Shown piece after piece: positions 16,972-26,265 of a DNA stretch of 64,000 nt (within the stretch, counting starts at the first letter, position 1; each line of letters starts with the position of its first letter). Source of the DNA: an uncultured Porphyromonadaceae bacterium (GTDB lineage Bacteria > Bacteroidota > Bacteroidia > Bacteroidales > Muribaculaceae). The position numbers were made by a program, and so were the translations under genes. Under the pieces are notes generated by a model. It ran no database searches, was not told the DNA's origin, and was given only the letters and a program-made list of their open reading frames with translations. The stretch lies in contig CAJKRG010000005.1 of assembly GCA_905202215.1 (NCBI GenBank), forward strand, positions 1 to 64,000, in the 5' to 3' direction.

Positions 16972-19266
16972 TCATTCGAGCCTTACTTTGGCATAACTGC
17001 GTATGCACACCGGACCGCACAGTCCCGATGGCAGTAATTCGGCAGTCTTGTCCCAGTGTTTCCATGTGGTGAAAGTGGAGCGTCCGGATTTGCGCTGAGC
17101 ATCTGAGACAAGCCATTCCGGCCAACGTCGTATACGCATGCCATCCATCTCATAGTCCTCCGGCAGAAAATCGTCGCCGATAAGACGGTTTGGCCATAGA
17201 TTGGTTATTTTCACCTCAATTTCGTTGTCGCCTTCCTTCAGGCAGTCGGTCAGAAGAATCGTATATGGTGCTTTCCAGAGTATGCCGAGAGGTATGAAAG
17301 TAATGTCCGGAGATCCGCTGCCTTCAATCAGGAAATCGGGTCCGGGCAGTCGACACGTCAAAGCCTCTGTCAGAGACATATCGCTCACTTTGCCTGCGCT
17401 CCACAGTCTGTCGGCCAGACGGCGTGTTTCGGCATCGCAGTGAGGATAGTCCGACAGTCCCGGCGATCCCAGCGGTCTGGGCCCGACAATGACAGCGCCA
17501 TTTTCTGCCAGATCTCCGATCTTTGCGAGCACTTGCGGAGTCATCCACCGCGATTCAGGCATATAAAGCAGCCTGTATTCGCCACCCGCACCCGTCCGTA
17601 TAATCCCCTTGTCGCATGAAAGTTTCATCAGATTATCGGTGCCGATAAGGTCATAGTCATATCCGCGACGCTTTATCTCAGGCATGTAATATGCATCGTT
17701 GGGCGCAGATTCACCGGCAAAGACAAGAACATCGGCAACATTGCGCCCCTGTTGAAGCAGAAATTGCGACCGGGCCACATAATCGAGATATGCCCTGCCC
17801 GGTTTCCACCACGTGGTAAGACGGTTGAAATCCATGCCGTAATGCCCGAAAGTAAGTCCCGGACCGATATTCCACGGTTGATGTGTATATGAATGGAAAA
17901 TAAAACGGTTCACGCCTTCGGCCCATGCCTTGTCGCCGACAGTCTTGATGGAGGCCGGATAGTCGAGCCACGCGCCATAGCTCGTGAAAGCCTCGGCGCC
18001 GACAAGAGGATCGCCGTTGACATGCGCTATCGACGATACGAATTTAGCCGAGTCGAATGCACCAAGCAGACCGCTCCAGAATTCACACATTACCATGTCG
18101 GCTCGGTCGCCGACCTGCATGCTGTCGTAGGGGCCCCAGTATGGTTCCACATAGAGCTTCAGTCCGCGGCCGTTGCACAATGTGCGGAAGCGGCCATAAT
18201 AATTTTCAGCCATAAGATCGCCTACCGTGCGGCGGTAATCCCACAGGAAACGCTCGGTTTGCTCAGGACTGTCGATGTAATAGCCCGCATATGTCGGCAG
18301 AAACGGCCGCATACTGTAGCCGCGGCGATTCTCGAACTCCGAGTCGAAAGCCTCGGTCCAGTTGCCGGCGCCGACTTCATAGCTGTCTATCACGCAATCG
18401 ACAACTGTCGTACCGACATAATCGCCCAGATAATCAAGTATTGGCTCGACACCGTTCTTCCAGTAGTAGTCTGTGGCTGCGGCGCTCATCTTGTCGATTT
18501 CAAGTCCCCGCCCCCCTGTCACGGCAGGATGATTTTCTGTTCCCGTAGTCGTATGGCCTATGCGAAGCACCACCCACTCGCCCTCGGGAGCATGCCACGA
18601 CAGGGTTCCGTCAGCATTCATAGCATCAGTGATATCCATCACATCTCCGCTTCTGACAATGGCCGCGTCCCGCACCGAGGCCGTATCAGGCTGAAGGTGA
18701 TTACGAATACGACCCGAAAGATTTTTATAGTCCAGATCGCGGATACGCTCTGTGCCGACAGGACGAGGGAAAGCAAGCACGGCAATGTCTTTGTAGAAGT
18801 CGCGCACGGCTTCCGGACGCGGCAGCACAATGTTGACATGGCCTCCGCCCCCAATATGAGTTTCCGTAAAGACTACCTTCTGCATGGCCTGTTCGGGAGT
18901 TACCCACGGGCCGCCGGAATTGGCCCATCCGGCAGAATTGTGAAAACCGAGTTCGAGCCCCAGACGCGACGCTTCGGAAGCGGCAAAGCGTATCAGACCG
19001 AGCCAATGCTTGCCGAGATATGTCGCGGGGCCTTCCGGATAACCCATATCCACACAGAATATCTGTGCGTCCCGGATACCGGCCTCCCTCATGGCTTCAA
19101 GATCGGCTGTAATGCCTTCGCGCGTCACATTGCCGTTGAGCCAGTGCCACCATGTGCGAGCACGGGCTTCGGACGGCGGAGAGGCGAATCCTTCATCAAG
19201 AGACGAAACCGCACTGAGCTGAAGAAAAGCCGTCAGCGCAAGGATAAGAATACCGAATTTCTTCAT
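16972..19266 (-). CDS. GH106 alpha-L-rhamnosidase-like protein with probable internal deletion
   Basis: Secreted (signal peptide MKKFGILILALTAFLQLSA). The N-terminal 650 residues follow GH106 closely: RTWWHWLNGNVTREGI, FHNSAGWANSGGPWV, CEFWSG, RFIFHSYTHQPW. Family members are usually around 1100 residues; this one has 764. After CRLPGPDFLIEGSGSPDITF it jumps straight to P-LGILWKAPYTI, a segment that normally lies close to the C-terminus, so some 250-350 residues of beta-sandwich sequence seem to be missing in frame at about 17285-17300. The ATG overlaps the GH78 stop (ATGA), giving coupled translation. Rhamnose release from plant or microbial glycans is inferred; activity of the shortened form is uncertain. 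Confidence 0.8.
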   Translation of the reverse strand: MKKFGILILALTAFLQLSAVSSLDEGFASPPSEARARTWWHWLNGNVTREGITADLEAMREAGIRDAQIFCVDMGYPEGPATYLGKHWLGLIRFAASEASRLGLELGFHNSAGWANSGGPWVTPEQAMQKVVFTETHIGGGGHVNIVLPRPEAVRDFYKDIAVLAFPRPVGTERIRDLDYKNLSGRIRNHLQPDTASVRDAAIVRSGDVMDITDAMNADGTLSWHAPEGEWVVLRIGHTTTGTENHPAVTGGRGLEIDKMSAAATDYYWKNGVEPILDYLGDYVGTTVVDCVIDSYEVGAGNWTEAFDSEFENRRGYSMRPFLPTYAGYYIDSPEQTERFLWDYRRTVGDLMAENYYGRFRTLCNGRGLKLYVEPYWGPYDSMQVGDRADMVMCEFWSGLLGAFDSAKFVSSIAHVNGDPLVGAEAFTSYGAWLDYPASIKTVGDKAWAEGVNRFIFHSYTHQPWNIGPGLTFGHYGMDFNRLTTWWKPGRAYLDYVARSQFLLQQGRNVADVLVFAGESAPNDAYYMPEIKRRGYDYDLIGTDNLMKLSCDKGIIRTGAGGEYRLLYMPESRWMTPQVLAKIGDLAENGAVIVGPRPLGSPGLSDYPHCDAETRRLADRLWSAGKVSDMSLTEALTCRLPGPDFLIEGSGSPDITFIPLGILWKAPYTILLTDCLKEGDNEIEVKITNLWPNRLIGDDFLPEDYEMDGMRIRRWPEWLVSDAQRKSGRSTFTTWKHWDKTAELLPSGLCGPVCIRSYAKVRLE

Positions 19267-20990
19267 TTGCGTATCACCTTAATTCCCTCAGGCGCATGAA
19301 TCGTGGTCTTGACCTTGCCATCGGGCATGCGTGTGTGCGACACCTCGATGACTCCCCGCGGAGTGGGAACAGTACCCCTTACGCTTTCCAGACGCCCCAG
19401 ATGCGGCTCGACCACGACCTCCTCGAAGCCAGGCTTTACAGGACGCACGCCCAGCACATGACGCGACAGCCACGGTGTCGGCCCCGATGCCCAGCCGTGA
19501 CAGAAACTATGGCGGTGTCCCTTGTAGCAGTAGTTTCCTGAAGATTTATGGATATCGAATGCTCCCTCCGGCACAATCTCGTCTATTCTCGCGGCCTTAA
19601 GACCATGCTCATAGTCGAGATCTTCCCAGAATGTGGTAGCGCCGAGATCGAGCATGCGGCCCCAGTAGTCCGACAGGATATCGATAGCATCCGCATGCGC
19701 TCCTGAAGCGGCAAGCGCCTCGAGCATATAGTAGCCGTAGAATGTCGAGAAACCGGACGCCTTACCCGCCAGAATTGCATCGCGCTCGGTGTCGCGGTCG
19801 CGCGCCGTACCGGCTAATATGGCCAGTGCAGCCGACTGCTTGGCACCTCCCGTGGGCGGATTATACGACCGTATTCTTTTCAGCAGGGCGGCAGTCTTGG
19901 CCTTCAAAGCTTTGTCGCCGGTCCATTCCCCTATCTGCGCGGCCGCCTCCATTGCCATAACGAGGAGCGACTGATAGCCGGAATGAATTACCTCGGGCAT
20001 TTCGGATGTCGGCCAGTCGAGCAGACGCTGCCCTCCCTGATAGTTCTCACGGTTGCCGTCGAGACCGTCGGCGAAACAGTCGACCAGGCGTCCCATATAA
20101 TCAAGCTGCTCTCCGAGATACTCCGTATCACCGGAGTAGAGGCATAAATCGCGGTGTATGATCACCCACCACATCGAGTAGGCGGCTATGCCGTTCATCC
20201 AGCCGGGCAGAGGCGATGTATCGCGTGCGAAATCGAGGCTTTTCTTCACAACACCATAGTCTCCGAATACATTTGCTATGGTCATGACTTCCGGATGGAG
20301 ATCACCGACCCAGACGAGACGGTCGCGCTTGACGCCGTCCCAGAGATAATTCTGCATATTGAGATGTACAGTATATGCTCCCGTACGCCATATATCGTTC
20401 AGACGCTTGTCGTTGCTTTCGAAAGACCCGACATAAGACAGATCACGGTAGCGTGACACCGCCCTGACAGCCCTCAGAGGCAGTTCGGCCTCAGGCTCGA
20501 CAAGCTCGACGAGAGCGAAGCGAAATCCCGAATTTCCTACCTCGAGTGTTCCGAGCCAGGGAATGTCTACGGTAAAATCGCGCAAAGAATGCTCGTTGGT
20601 CGCCGTTGCGCCTTCGGCCGACACATCGCTCAGAGCCTCGCTCACCGACTCGCCCAGACAGATACGCACTTTCAGAGCTTTCTGAGTGCCACGCAGGGGA
20701 GCCGCAAGTTCTATGCCGCCACACAGCTCCCTGCCGAAATCAAGCAGGACAGCTCCGCGCCGACCCTCGCGCGTAGTCAGCACACACACATCGGGTGACG
20801 ACACCGCAAGCTGGCCGTCGAACGGCCTCAGCAGGGCCGCTGCATTGGAAACTCCGGCAGAATAAGTGTCCGGTAATTCCACAAGTCGCACCGGTGTCAC
20901 AAATTCGCGTTTCAACTCATCGACAGGATTTCCTGCCGCCGCCCACAAGGGCAACAGCACGGCAAACAAAACAAAAATTTTTCTGAACAT
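19263..20990 (-). CDS. GH78-type alpha-L-rhamnosidase
   Basis: 575 residues from MFRKIFVLFAVLLPLWAAA (signal peptide); an in-frame start at 21053 would cross the promoter. The middle is an (alpha/alpha)6 barrel with the GH78 acid-residue region KRDRLVWVGDLHPE and, near the C-terminus, a H-x-x-C-H-G-W-A-x-G-P-x-W motif followed by a beta-sandwich. Removes terminal alpha-L-rhamnose. First gene of a two-gene operon with the GH106-like protein; no SusC/D pair is adjacent, so this is not a complete polysaccharide utilisation locus. Confidence 0.85.
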   Translation of the reverse strand: MFRKIFVLFAVLLPLWAAAGNPVDELKREFVTPVRLVELPDTYSAGVSNAAALLRPFDGQLAVSSPDVCVLTTREGRRGAVLLDFGRELCGGIELAAPLRGTQKALKVRICLGESVSEALSDVSAEGATATNEHSLRDFTVDIPWLGTLEVGNSGFRFALVELVEPEAELPLRAVRAVSRYRDLSYVGSFESNDKRLNDIWRTGAYTVHLNMQNYLWDGVKRDRLVWVGDLHPEVMTIANVFGDYGVVKKSLDFARDTSPLPGWMNGIAAYSMWWVIIHRDLCLYSGDTEYLGEQLDYMGRLVDCFADGLDGNRENYQGGQRLLDWPTSEMPEVIHSGYQSLLVMAMEAAAQIGEWTGDKALKAKTAALLKRIRSYNPPTGGAKQSAALAILAGTARDRDTERDAILAGKASGFSTFYGYYMLEALAASGAHADAIDILSDYWGRMLDLGATTFWEDLDYEHGLKAARIDEIVPEGAFDIHKSSGNYCYKGHRHSFCHGWASGPTPWLSRHVLGVRPVKPGFEEVVVEPHLGRLESVRGTVPTPRGVIEVSHTRMPDGKVKTTIHAPEGIKVIRK

Positions 20991-21021
20991 AGTCTTTTTC
21001 ACAGTATTGGAAATTCTTCCA

Positions 21022-21053
21022 CAAAGATACGAAAAATCGGCCGATCCGCCCAA
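21022..21053 (-). promoter_or_regulatory. Promoter of the rhamnosidase operon
   Basis: Minus strand TTG (21051-21053), a 21-bp spacer and TATCTTTG (21022-21029), matching the Bacteroidetes -33/-7 pattern, about 32 bp before the GH78 start. Confidence 0.6.
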
Positions 21054-21123
21054 TCCGTCTTCACGCGCCGGAACACCGCGAAAAAACTCCCTGCGGAAGA
21101 TACGGCGCAGGAGGCCGGCGGGG

Positions 21124-21154
21124 TTGTGGATTGCGGGATTTTTTGCTATTTTTG
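21124..21154 (+). promoter_or_regulatory. pyrG promoter
   Basis: TTG (21124-21126), 20-bp spacer, TATTTTTG (21147-21154). The inferred leader of about 90 nt contains a G/C-rich stretch (GGGACCCGCGACAGGGCCC at 21170-21188) able to fold; whether it regulates pyrG cannot be told. Confidence 0.6.
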
Positions 21155-21249
21155 CAACTTGGATTCGAAGGGACCCGCGACAGGGCCCTCGGGTTTGTGC
21201 AATAAATCAGCCACTCAGCTAAATATCACTAACTTATATTTTTTAAGTC

Positions 21250-22878
21250 GTGCACACCAAATACATTTTTGTCACAGGCGGCGTTGTTTCGTCGCTGGGC
21301 AAAGGAATCATTTCCTCGTCGCTGGCATGTCTGCTGAAAGCCCGCGGCTTCAGGGTGACAATCCAGAAGTTCGACCCCTACATCAACATCGACCCCGGCA
21401 CCCTGAACCCCTACGAACATGGCGAATGCTACGTCACCGACGACGGCCACGAGGCTGACCTCGATCTGGGACATTACGAACGCTTCACCAATGTGCACAC
21501 CTCACGAGCCAACAATGTCACGAGCGGACGCATATTCCAGAGCGTAATCGAAAAAGAGCGCCGCGGAGACTATCTGGGCAAGACAGTGCAGATCGTACCC
21601 CATATCACCGACGAGATCAAGCGAAACGTAAAATATCTCGGCAACACCGGCGACTACGACTTCGTGATAACCGAAATCGGCGGTACCGTAGGTGACATCG
21701 AATCGCTGCCGTTCCTCGAGGCAGTGCGTCAGCTCCGCTGGGAACTCGGCCAGAACAGCCTCTGCGTACACCTCACATACGTGCCTTTCATTGCCGCCGC
21801 AAAAGAACTCAAGACAAAGCCGACACAGCACTCTGTCAAGTCACTTCAGGAACTCGGCATACAGCCCGACGTGCTCGTGCTCCGCACCGAAAAGGAAATT
21901 CCCGACGACATGCGCCGCAAAATAGCGCTTTTCTGCAATGTATCGCCCGAATCGGTGGTGCAGTCGCAGGATGTGAACTCGATCTACAAGGTACCCCTGC
22001 GAATGCATGCCCAGCACCTCGACGAAATCGTGCTCCGCAAGATGGGCGTGCCTTTCGAGGGAGAGCCGCACATGCAGCCGTGGTTCGACTTCATCGACAA
22101 GATGGACTCGGCCACCGAGACTGTCAACATCGGTCTCGTCGGCAAATACGTGGAGCTGCAGGATGCATACAAATCCATCAGCGAAGCTCTTTTCCACGCG
22201 GCAACATATGCCGGCCGCAAGCTTAACCTCGTGTATATACACTCCGAAAAGCTCACGCCCGAAAACGCCGATGAGAAACTCGGCGGCATGGACGGCATAA
22301 TCATCGCACCGGGCTTCGGCCAGCGCGGCATCGACGGCAAGTTTGCGGCACTGAAATGGTGCCGCGAGCACGACGTGCCGACTTTCGGCATATGCCTTGG
22401 CATGCAGTGCATGGTCATCGAGTTCGCCCGCGACGTCCTCGGCCTTGAGGATGCGAACTCCACCGAAATGAACCCGCATACTCCGCACAATGTCATCGAC
22501 CTCATGGAGGAACAGAAAAACATATCGAACCTCGGAGGCACAATGCGTCTGGGTGCGTTCGACTGCCGTCTCATGCCTGGATCTAAAGCCGCCAAGGCAT
22601 ACGGCACCGACCTTGTGCGCGAGCGTCACCGCCACCGCTTCGAGTTCAACGACGCATACCGCGCACGCTTCGAAGAGGCCGGAATGCTGTGTTCGGGCGA
22701 AAATCCGGGCACTCATCTTGTCGAAGTCGTCGAAATGCCGTCCAAGCGGTGGTTTGTCGGCACACAGTACCATCCGGAATACAGCAGCACAGTGCTGTCT
22801 CCGAGTCCGATATTCGCCTCTTTCATAGAAGCGGCAATAGCATACCGAAACGAAATACATAAACCTACGAATGGATAA
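21250..22878 (+). CDS. pyrG: CTP synthase
   Basis: Makes CTP from UTP with glutamine as nitrogen donor. 542 residues, the usual length. N-terminal synthase domain begins KYIFVTGGVVSSLGKGI; C-terminal class I glutamine amidotransferase domain has nucleophile Cys382 in GICLGMQ and the His-Glu pair in QYHPEYSS. The start is GTG at 21250, since no ATG lies in frame before the conserved N-terminus. The last 8 bp overlap yidC, suggesting coupled translation. Confidence 0.97.
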   Translation: MHTKYIFVTGGVVSSLGKGIISSSLACLLKARGFRVTIQKFDPYINIDPGTLNPYEHGECYVTDDGHEADLDLGHYERFTNVHTSRANNVTSGRIFQSVIEKERRGDYLGKTVQIVPHITDEIKRNVKYLGNTGDYDFVITEIGGTVGDIESLPFLEAVRQLRWELGQNSLCVHLTYVPFIAAAKELKTKPTQHSVKSLQELGIQPDVLVLRTEKEIPDDMRRKIALFCNVSPESVVQSQDVNSIYKVPLRMHAQHLDEIVLRKMGVPFEGEPHMQPWFDFIDKMDSATETVNIGLVGKYVELQDAYKSISEALFHAATYAGRKLNLVYIHSEKLTPENADEKLGGMDGIIIAPGFGQRGIDGKFAALKWCREHDVPTFGICLGMQCMVIEFARDVLGLEDANSTEMNPHTPHNVIDLMEEQKNISNLGGTMRLGAFDCRLMPGSKAAKAYGTDLVRERHRHRFEFNDAYRARFEEAGMLCSGENPGTHLVEVVEMPSKRWFVGTQYHPEYSSTVLSPSPIFASFIEAAIAYRNEIHKPTNG

Positions 22879-24928
22879 AAACACAGTCACCGGCCTCGTC
22901 CTGATGGCCGCAATCATGTTTGGCTTCCTCTACTTCATGAAGCCCTCGGAGGCCGAGATCGCCGCCGAGCGCGAGCGTGCCGAAGCAGCCGCCGCACAAG
23001 CCTCGCAAAGCAGCCGGCCAGCGGCTGCCGTATTCACGCCCGCCGACAGCGCCGCCCTCGCCGGCGCCGTCCGCACCATGGGCACGCCCGACGCCACGGG
23101 CCGCACCGTATTCGCCGACGGCACTCTCGACATCGCTCTCGACAGCATCGCAGGCCTCTCCGGCACTGTCGACGCCGGTGGTGCCAAAGCCGATATCCGC
23201 GACCTCCTCGGCAACCGCGCCGCTCTTACCTCTGCCCAGAGCGCTCGTGCCGCCGCCGCAGTGCGCACTGTGATCGACAATTCTGTGCGCTACGAAGGTT
23301 TCGCCCGCTATCTCGGCGGCGAGAACAAGGTAACGACCCTCGAGAACGACAACGTGCGCCTCGACATCGACAGCCGCGGAGCTCTCATCTCGCGTGTGGT
23401 CCTGAAGAAATACAAGACTGAAGTCGGCCCCGAACCCGCAGACATCGTCCTCTTCGGCCATGACACCGACAGTTACTCTTTCCGCTTCAATACCCGCGAC
23501 CAGCGTATCGACACCCGCGACTTCAACTTCACCGTGACGGCCGAAGGCGACAGCGCCGTATTCCTCTCCATGGCTCCCGCCCCCGGAGCGGTATGGGGTA
23601 TCCGCTACACCCTCGGCGACGGATATGTCGTGCGCATGGACGTAGTTCAAAAAGGCATGGACGCCGTCGTGCCGCCCAGCACCGTAAGCATGGAAATGGA
23701 CTGGCACCAGAAAATGGCGCGCAACGAACGCGGCCGAACCTTCGAGGAGCGCAACAGCTCCATCGCCTATAAATACGTAGGCGAAGGCGTCGACGAGCTC
23801 GAATCCGGAAGCGACGACCACGAGAGCCTCGCCGGACACCTCCGATGGATAGCTTTCAAAAACCAGTTCTTCTCCAGTGTCCTCATCGCGAAAGAACCCT
23901 TCACAGCCGCCGAACTCGCTTCGGTAAAGATCAAGGATTCGGAATACCTCAAGGACATGGACATGAAAGCTACTGTGCCATATAACGCCGCCGACGGCAC
24001 ACCCGCCTCATTCGACTTCTACTTCGGACCCAACGACTACAATATCCTCTCCGACCTCGACGACACCCTCGGACACGACGAAGACCTCTCTCTTACCCGC
24101 ATAATCCCGATGGGATGGGGTATCTTCCGCTGGATCAACACCATAATCGTCGTGCCCGTTTTCGCATTCCTGAGCAAGTTCATCATCAACTACGGTATCA
24201 TCATCCTCCTGCTCACCATCTTCATCAAGCTCATCATCTTCCCCTTCACCTACAAGAGCTTCAAGAGCCAGGCCAAAATGCGCGTGCTCGCTCCCGAGAT
24301 CAAGGAGATAAACGAAAAATATCCCGGTCAGGAAAACGCCATGAAGCGTCAGCAGGAAACAATGGCCCTTTACAGCCGCGCCGGTGCAAGCCCCTTCTCG
24401 GGCTGCCTGCCCATGCTCCTGCAGATGCCCGTGCTCATCGCCATGTTCTCCTTCTTCCCGTCGGCCATCGAACTCCGCGGTCAGTCGTTCCTCTGGGCTC
24501 ACGACCTTTCGGCGCCCGACTCGATCCTCACCCTGCCGTTCTCCATTCCCTTCTACGGCAACCAGGTGAGCCTCTTCTGCCTCCTCATGACGGCAGTCAA
24601 CATCATCTACATGCATCTCTCCATGCAGAACCAGCCCAACTCGGGCATGCCCGGCATGAAAGCCATGCAGTACTTCATGCCCGTCATGTTCCTCTTCATC
24701 TTCAACGACTACGCTTCCGGTCTGAGCTACTACTACCTCGTGTCGCTCCTCATCACCATCATACAGACATGGATCTTCCGCAAGGTGGTCGACGAGAAAA
24801 AGGTGCGCGAGCAGATGCTTGCCAACGCCCGCAAACCCCGCAAGAAAAGCGGATGGATGGCCCGTCTCGAAGAAGCACAGCGTCAGGCACAGGCAGCCCA
24901 GCGCGAACAGGCAAAACGACGCAAATAA
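22871..24928 (+). CDS. yidC: Membrane protein insertase YidC
   Basis: 685 residues. One N-terminal membrane segment (TGLVLMAAIMFGFLYFM), an Ala-rich linker (about 30-150), a periplasmic beta-supersandwich domain (about 150-410), then the Oxa1/YidC core with membrane segments from about 415 (INTIIVVPVFAFLSKFI) and an Arg-rich cytoplasmic tail ending K-R-R-K. Inserts and folds inner-membrane proteins alone or with SecYEG. pyrG-yidC adjacency is common in Bacteroidetes. Confidence 0.96.
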   Translation: MDKNTVTGLVLMAAIMFGFLYFMKPSEAEIAAERERAEAAAAQASQSSRPAAAVFTPADSAALAGAVRTMGTPDATGRTVFADGTLDIALDSIAGLSGTVDAGGAKADIRDLLGNRAALTSAQSARAAAAVRTVIDNSVRYEGFARYLGGENKVTTLENDNVRLDIDSRGALISRVVLKKYKTEVGPEPADIVLFGHDTDSYSFRFNTRDQRIDTRDFNFTVTAEGDSAVFLSMAPAPGAVWGIRYTLGDGYVVRMDVVQKGMDAVVPPSTVSMEMDWHQKMARNERGRTFEERNSSIAYKYVGEGVDELESGSDDHESLAGHLRWIAFKNQFFSSVLIAKEPFTAAELASVKIKDSEYLKDMDMKATVPYNAADGTPASFDFYFGPNDYNILSDLDDTLGHDEDLSLTRIIPMGWGIFRWINTIIVVPVFAFLSKFIINYGIIILLLTIFIKLIIFPFTYKSFKSQAKMRVLAPEIKEINEKYPGQENAMKRQQETMALYSRAGASPFSGCLPMLLQMPVLIAMFSFFPSAIELRGQSFLWAHDLSAPDSILTLPFSIPFYGNQVSLFCLLMTAVNIIYMHLSMQNQPNSGMPGMKAMQYFMPVMFLFIFNDYASGLSYYYLVSLLITIIQTWIFRKVVDEKKVREQMLANARKPRKKSGWMARLEEAQRQAQAAQREQAKRRK

Positions 24929-24942
24929 TTAATAATTACAAG

Positions 24943-24996
24943 TTAGGAGTTAGTAGTTAGAAATTACGACTCCTAACTTCTCACTCCTAATTTCTA
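24943..24996. repeat. Heptamer-phased repeat tract 2 (TTAGNAG / CTCCTAA arms)
   Basis: Continuous 7-bp phasing: TTAGGAG, TTAGTAG, TTAGAAA, TTACGAC, then in phase ACTCCTA, ACTTCTC, ACTCCTA, ATTTCTA. The left units are complementary to the right ones (TTAGGAG with CTCCTAA, TTAGAAA with TTTCTAA), so the tract can fold into an imperfect hairpin. It occupies the yidC-aminotransferase gap. Confidence 0.85.
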
Positions 24997-25006
24997 ATTG
25001 CTCAAC

Positions 25007-26203
25007 ATGGAAATTTCCAACAGAATACAGGCTCTTGCAGCCTCTCAGACCCTGGCGATGTCGCAGAAAAGCGCCGAGCTAAAAGCCAAAGGTATCGATG
25101 TGATAAATCTCTCCGTTGGCGAACCCGACTTCTTCACCCCCGCACACATCAAGGAAGCCGCCATAAAGGCGATCGAAGACAACTTCAGCTTCTACAGCCC
25201 CGTACCCGGCTACATGAGCCTCCGCAAGGCTATCGCCGACAAACTGTCGCGCGAGAACGGCCTCGCATTCGAACCCGCGCAGATCGTAGTCGGCAACGGA
25301 GCCAAGCACGCCCTCTGCAATGTAGTGCTCACCGTCGTCAATCCCGGCGACGAAGTCATCATACCCACTCCCGCATGGGTAAGCTACGTCGAGATGGTCA
25401 AACTCGCCGAAGGCACCACCGTCGAAGTGCCCACCGGCATCGATCAGGACTTCAAGATGACGCCCGCACAGCTCGAAGCCGCCATCACCCCCCGCACCAA
25501 GGCCATAATACTCTGCTCACCCTCCAACCCCACCGGCAGCGTCTATACCGGCGCCGAGCTTCAGGCACTTGTGTCGGTGCTCGAGCGTCACCCGCAGGTA
25601 GTGGTCATCGCCGACGAAATCTACGAGCACATCAACTACACCGGCGGCAGCTTCGTCTCGCTCGCCTCCTTCCCCGAAATCGCGGCACGGACCGTTGTAA
25701 TCAACGGTGTATCCAAGGCATATGCCATGACCGGATGGCGTATCGGCTACTGCGCCGCCCCCCTCGAAATTGCCAAAGCCGTCACCAAGCTTCAGGGCCA
25801 GTTCACATCCGGCGCCTCCTCCATCGCCCAGAAAGCTGCCGAAGCAGCCTACAACGGCCCGCAGGAATGCGTCGAGGAAATGCGTCGCGCATTCCAGCGC
25901 CGCCGCGACCTCGTTGTCAGCCTCGCCCGCGAAATCCCCGGCCTCGGCGTCAACGAGCCCCGGGGCGCGTTCTACCTCTTCCCCGAAGTAACGGCGTATC
26001 TCGGCAAGACGGCTCCCGACGGATCAACAATCGCAACATCGGGCGACCTCGCCATGTACCTCCTCAACGAGGCCCACGTCGCTACCGTCGACGGCGCCGC
26101 CTTCTGCGCCCCGGGCTACATCCGTCTCAGCTATGCCACCTCCGACGAAAACATCGTCGAAGCCATGAGCCGCATCAAAGCCGCCCTCGCGCGTCTCGCC
26201 TAA
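25007..26203 (+). CDS. Class I/II aminotransferase (aspartate aminotransferase type)
   Basis: PLP enzyme of 398 residues, fold type I. Visible motifs: VINLSVGEPDF at the N-terminus, SPSNPTGS, DEIYEHINYTG, Schiff-base Lys237 in GVSKAYAMTGWRIGY, and the carboxylate-binding Arg in YIRLSYA. Probably interconverts aspartate and oxaloacetate with 2-oxoglutarate. ATG at 25007 is chosen over a TTG three codons upstream. Closed by a terminator 17 bp downstream. Confidence 0.9.
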   Translation: MEISNRIQALAASQTLAMSQKSAELKAKGIDVINLSVGEPDFFTPAHIKEAAIKAIEDNFSFYSPVPGYMSLRKAIADKLSRENGLAFEPAQIVVGNGAKHALCNVVLTVVNPGDEVIIPTPAWVSYVEMVKLAEGTTVEVPTGIDQDFKMTPAQLEAAITPRTKAIILCSPSNPTGSVYTGAELQALVSVLERHPQVVVIADEIYEHINYTGGSFVSLASFPEIAARTVVINGVSKAYAMTGWRIGYCAAPLEIAKAVTKLQGQFTSGASSIAQKAAEAAYNGPQECVEEMRRAFQRRRDLVVSLAREIPGLGVNEPRGAFYLFPEVTAYLGKTAPDGSTIATSGDLAMYLLNEAHVATVDGAAFCAPGYIRLSYATSDENIVEAMSRIKAALARLA

Positions 26204-26219
26204 GACCGGCTACTACCAC

Positions 26220-26253
26220 AAGACGCGTCGCCCGACGGCGGCGCGTCTTTTTT
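26220..26253 (+). terminator. Terminator after the aminotransferase
   Basis: AAGACGCGTCGCC pairs with GGCGGCGCGTCTT (one G-T pair) around a CGAC loop, followed by TTTTTT. It marks the left boundary of the AT-rich accessory island. Confidence 0.88.
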
Positions 26254-26265
26254 CACCTTTCCCTC

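Noticed and set aside
25375..26265. Long upstream extension of the TPR regulator frame
   Set aside because: The extension lies in a different frame of the aminotransferase gene, is Arg/Pro-rich, and crosses a terminator; the lipoprotein start at 26266 explains the real protein.
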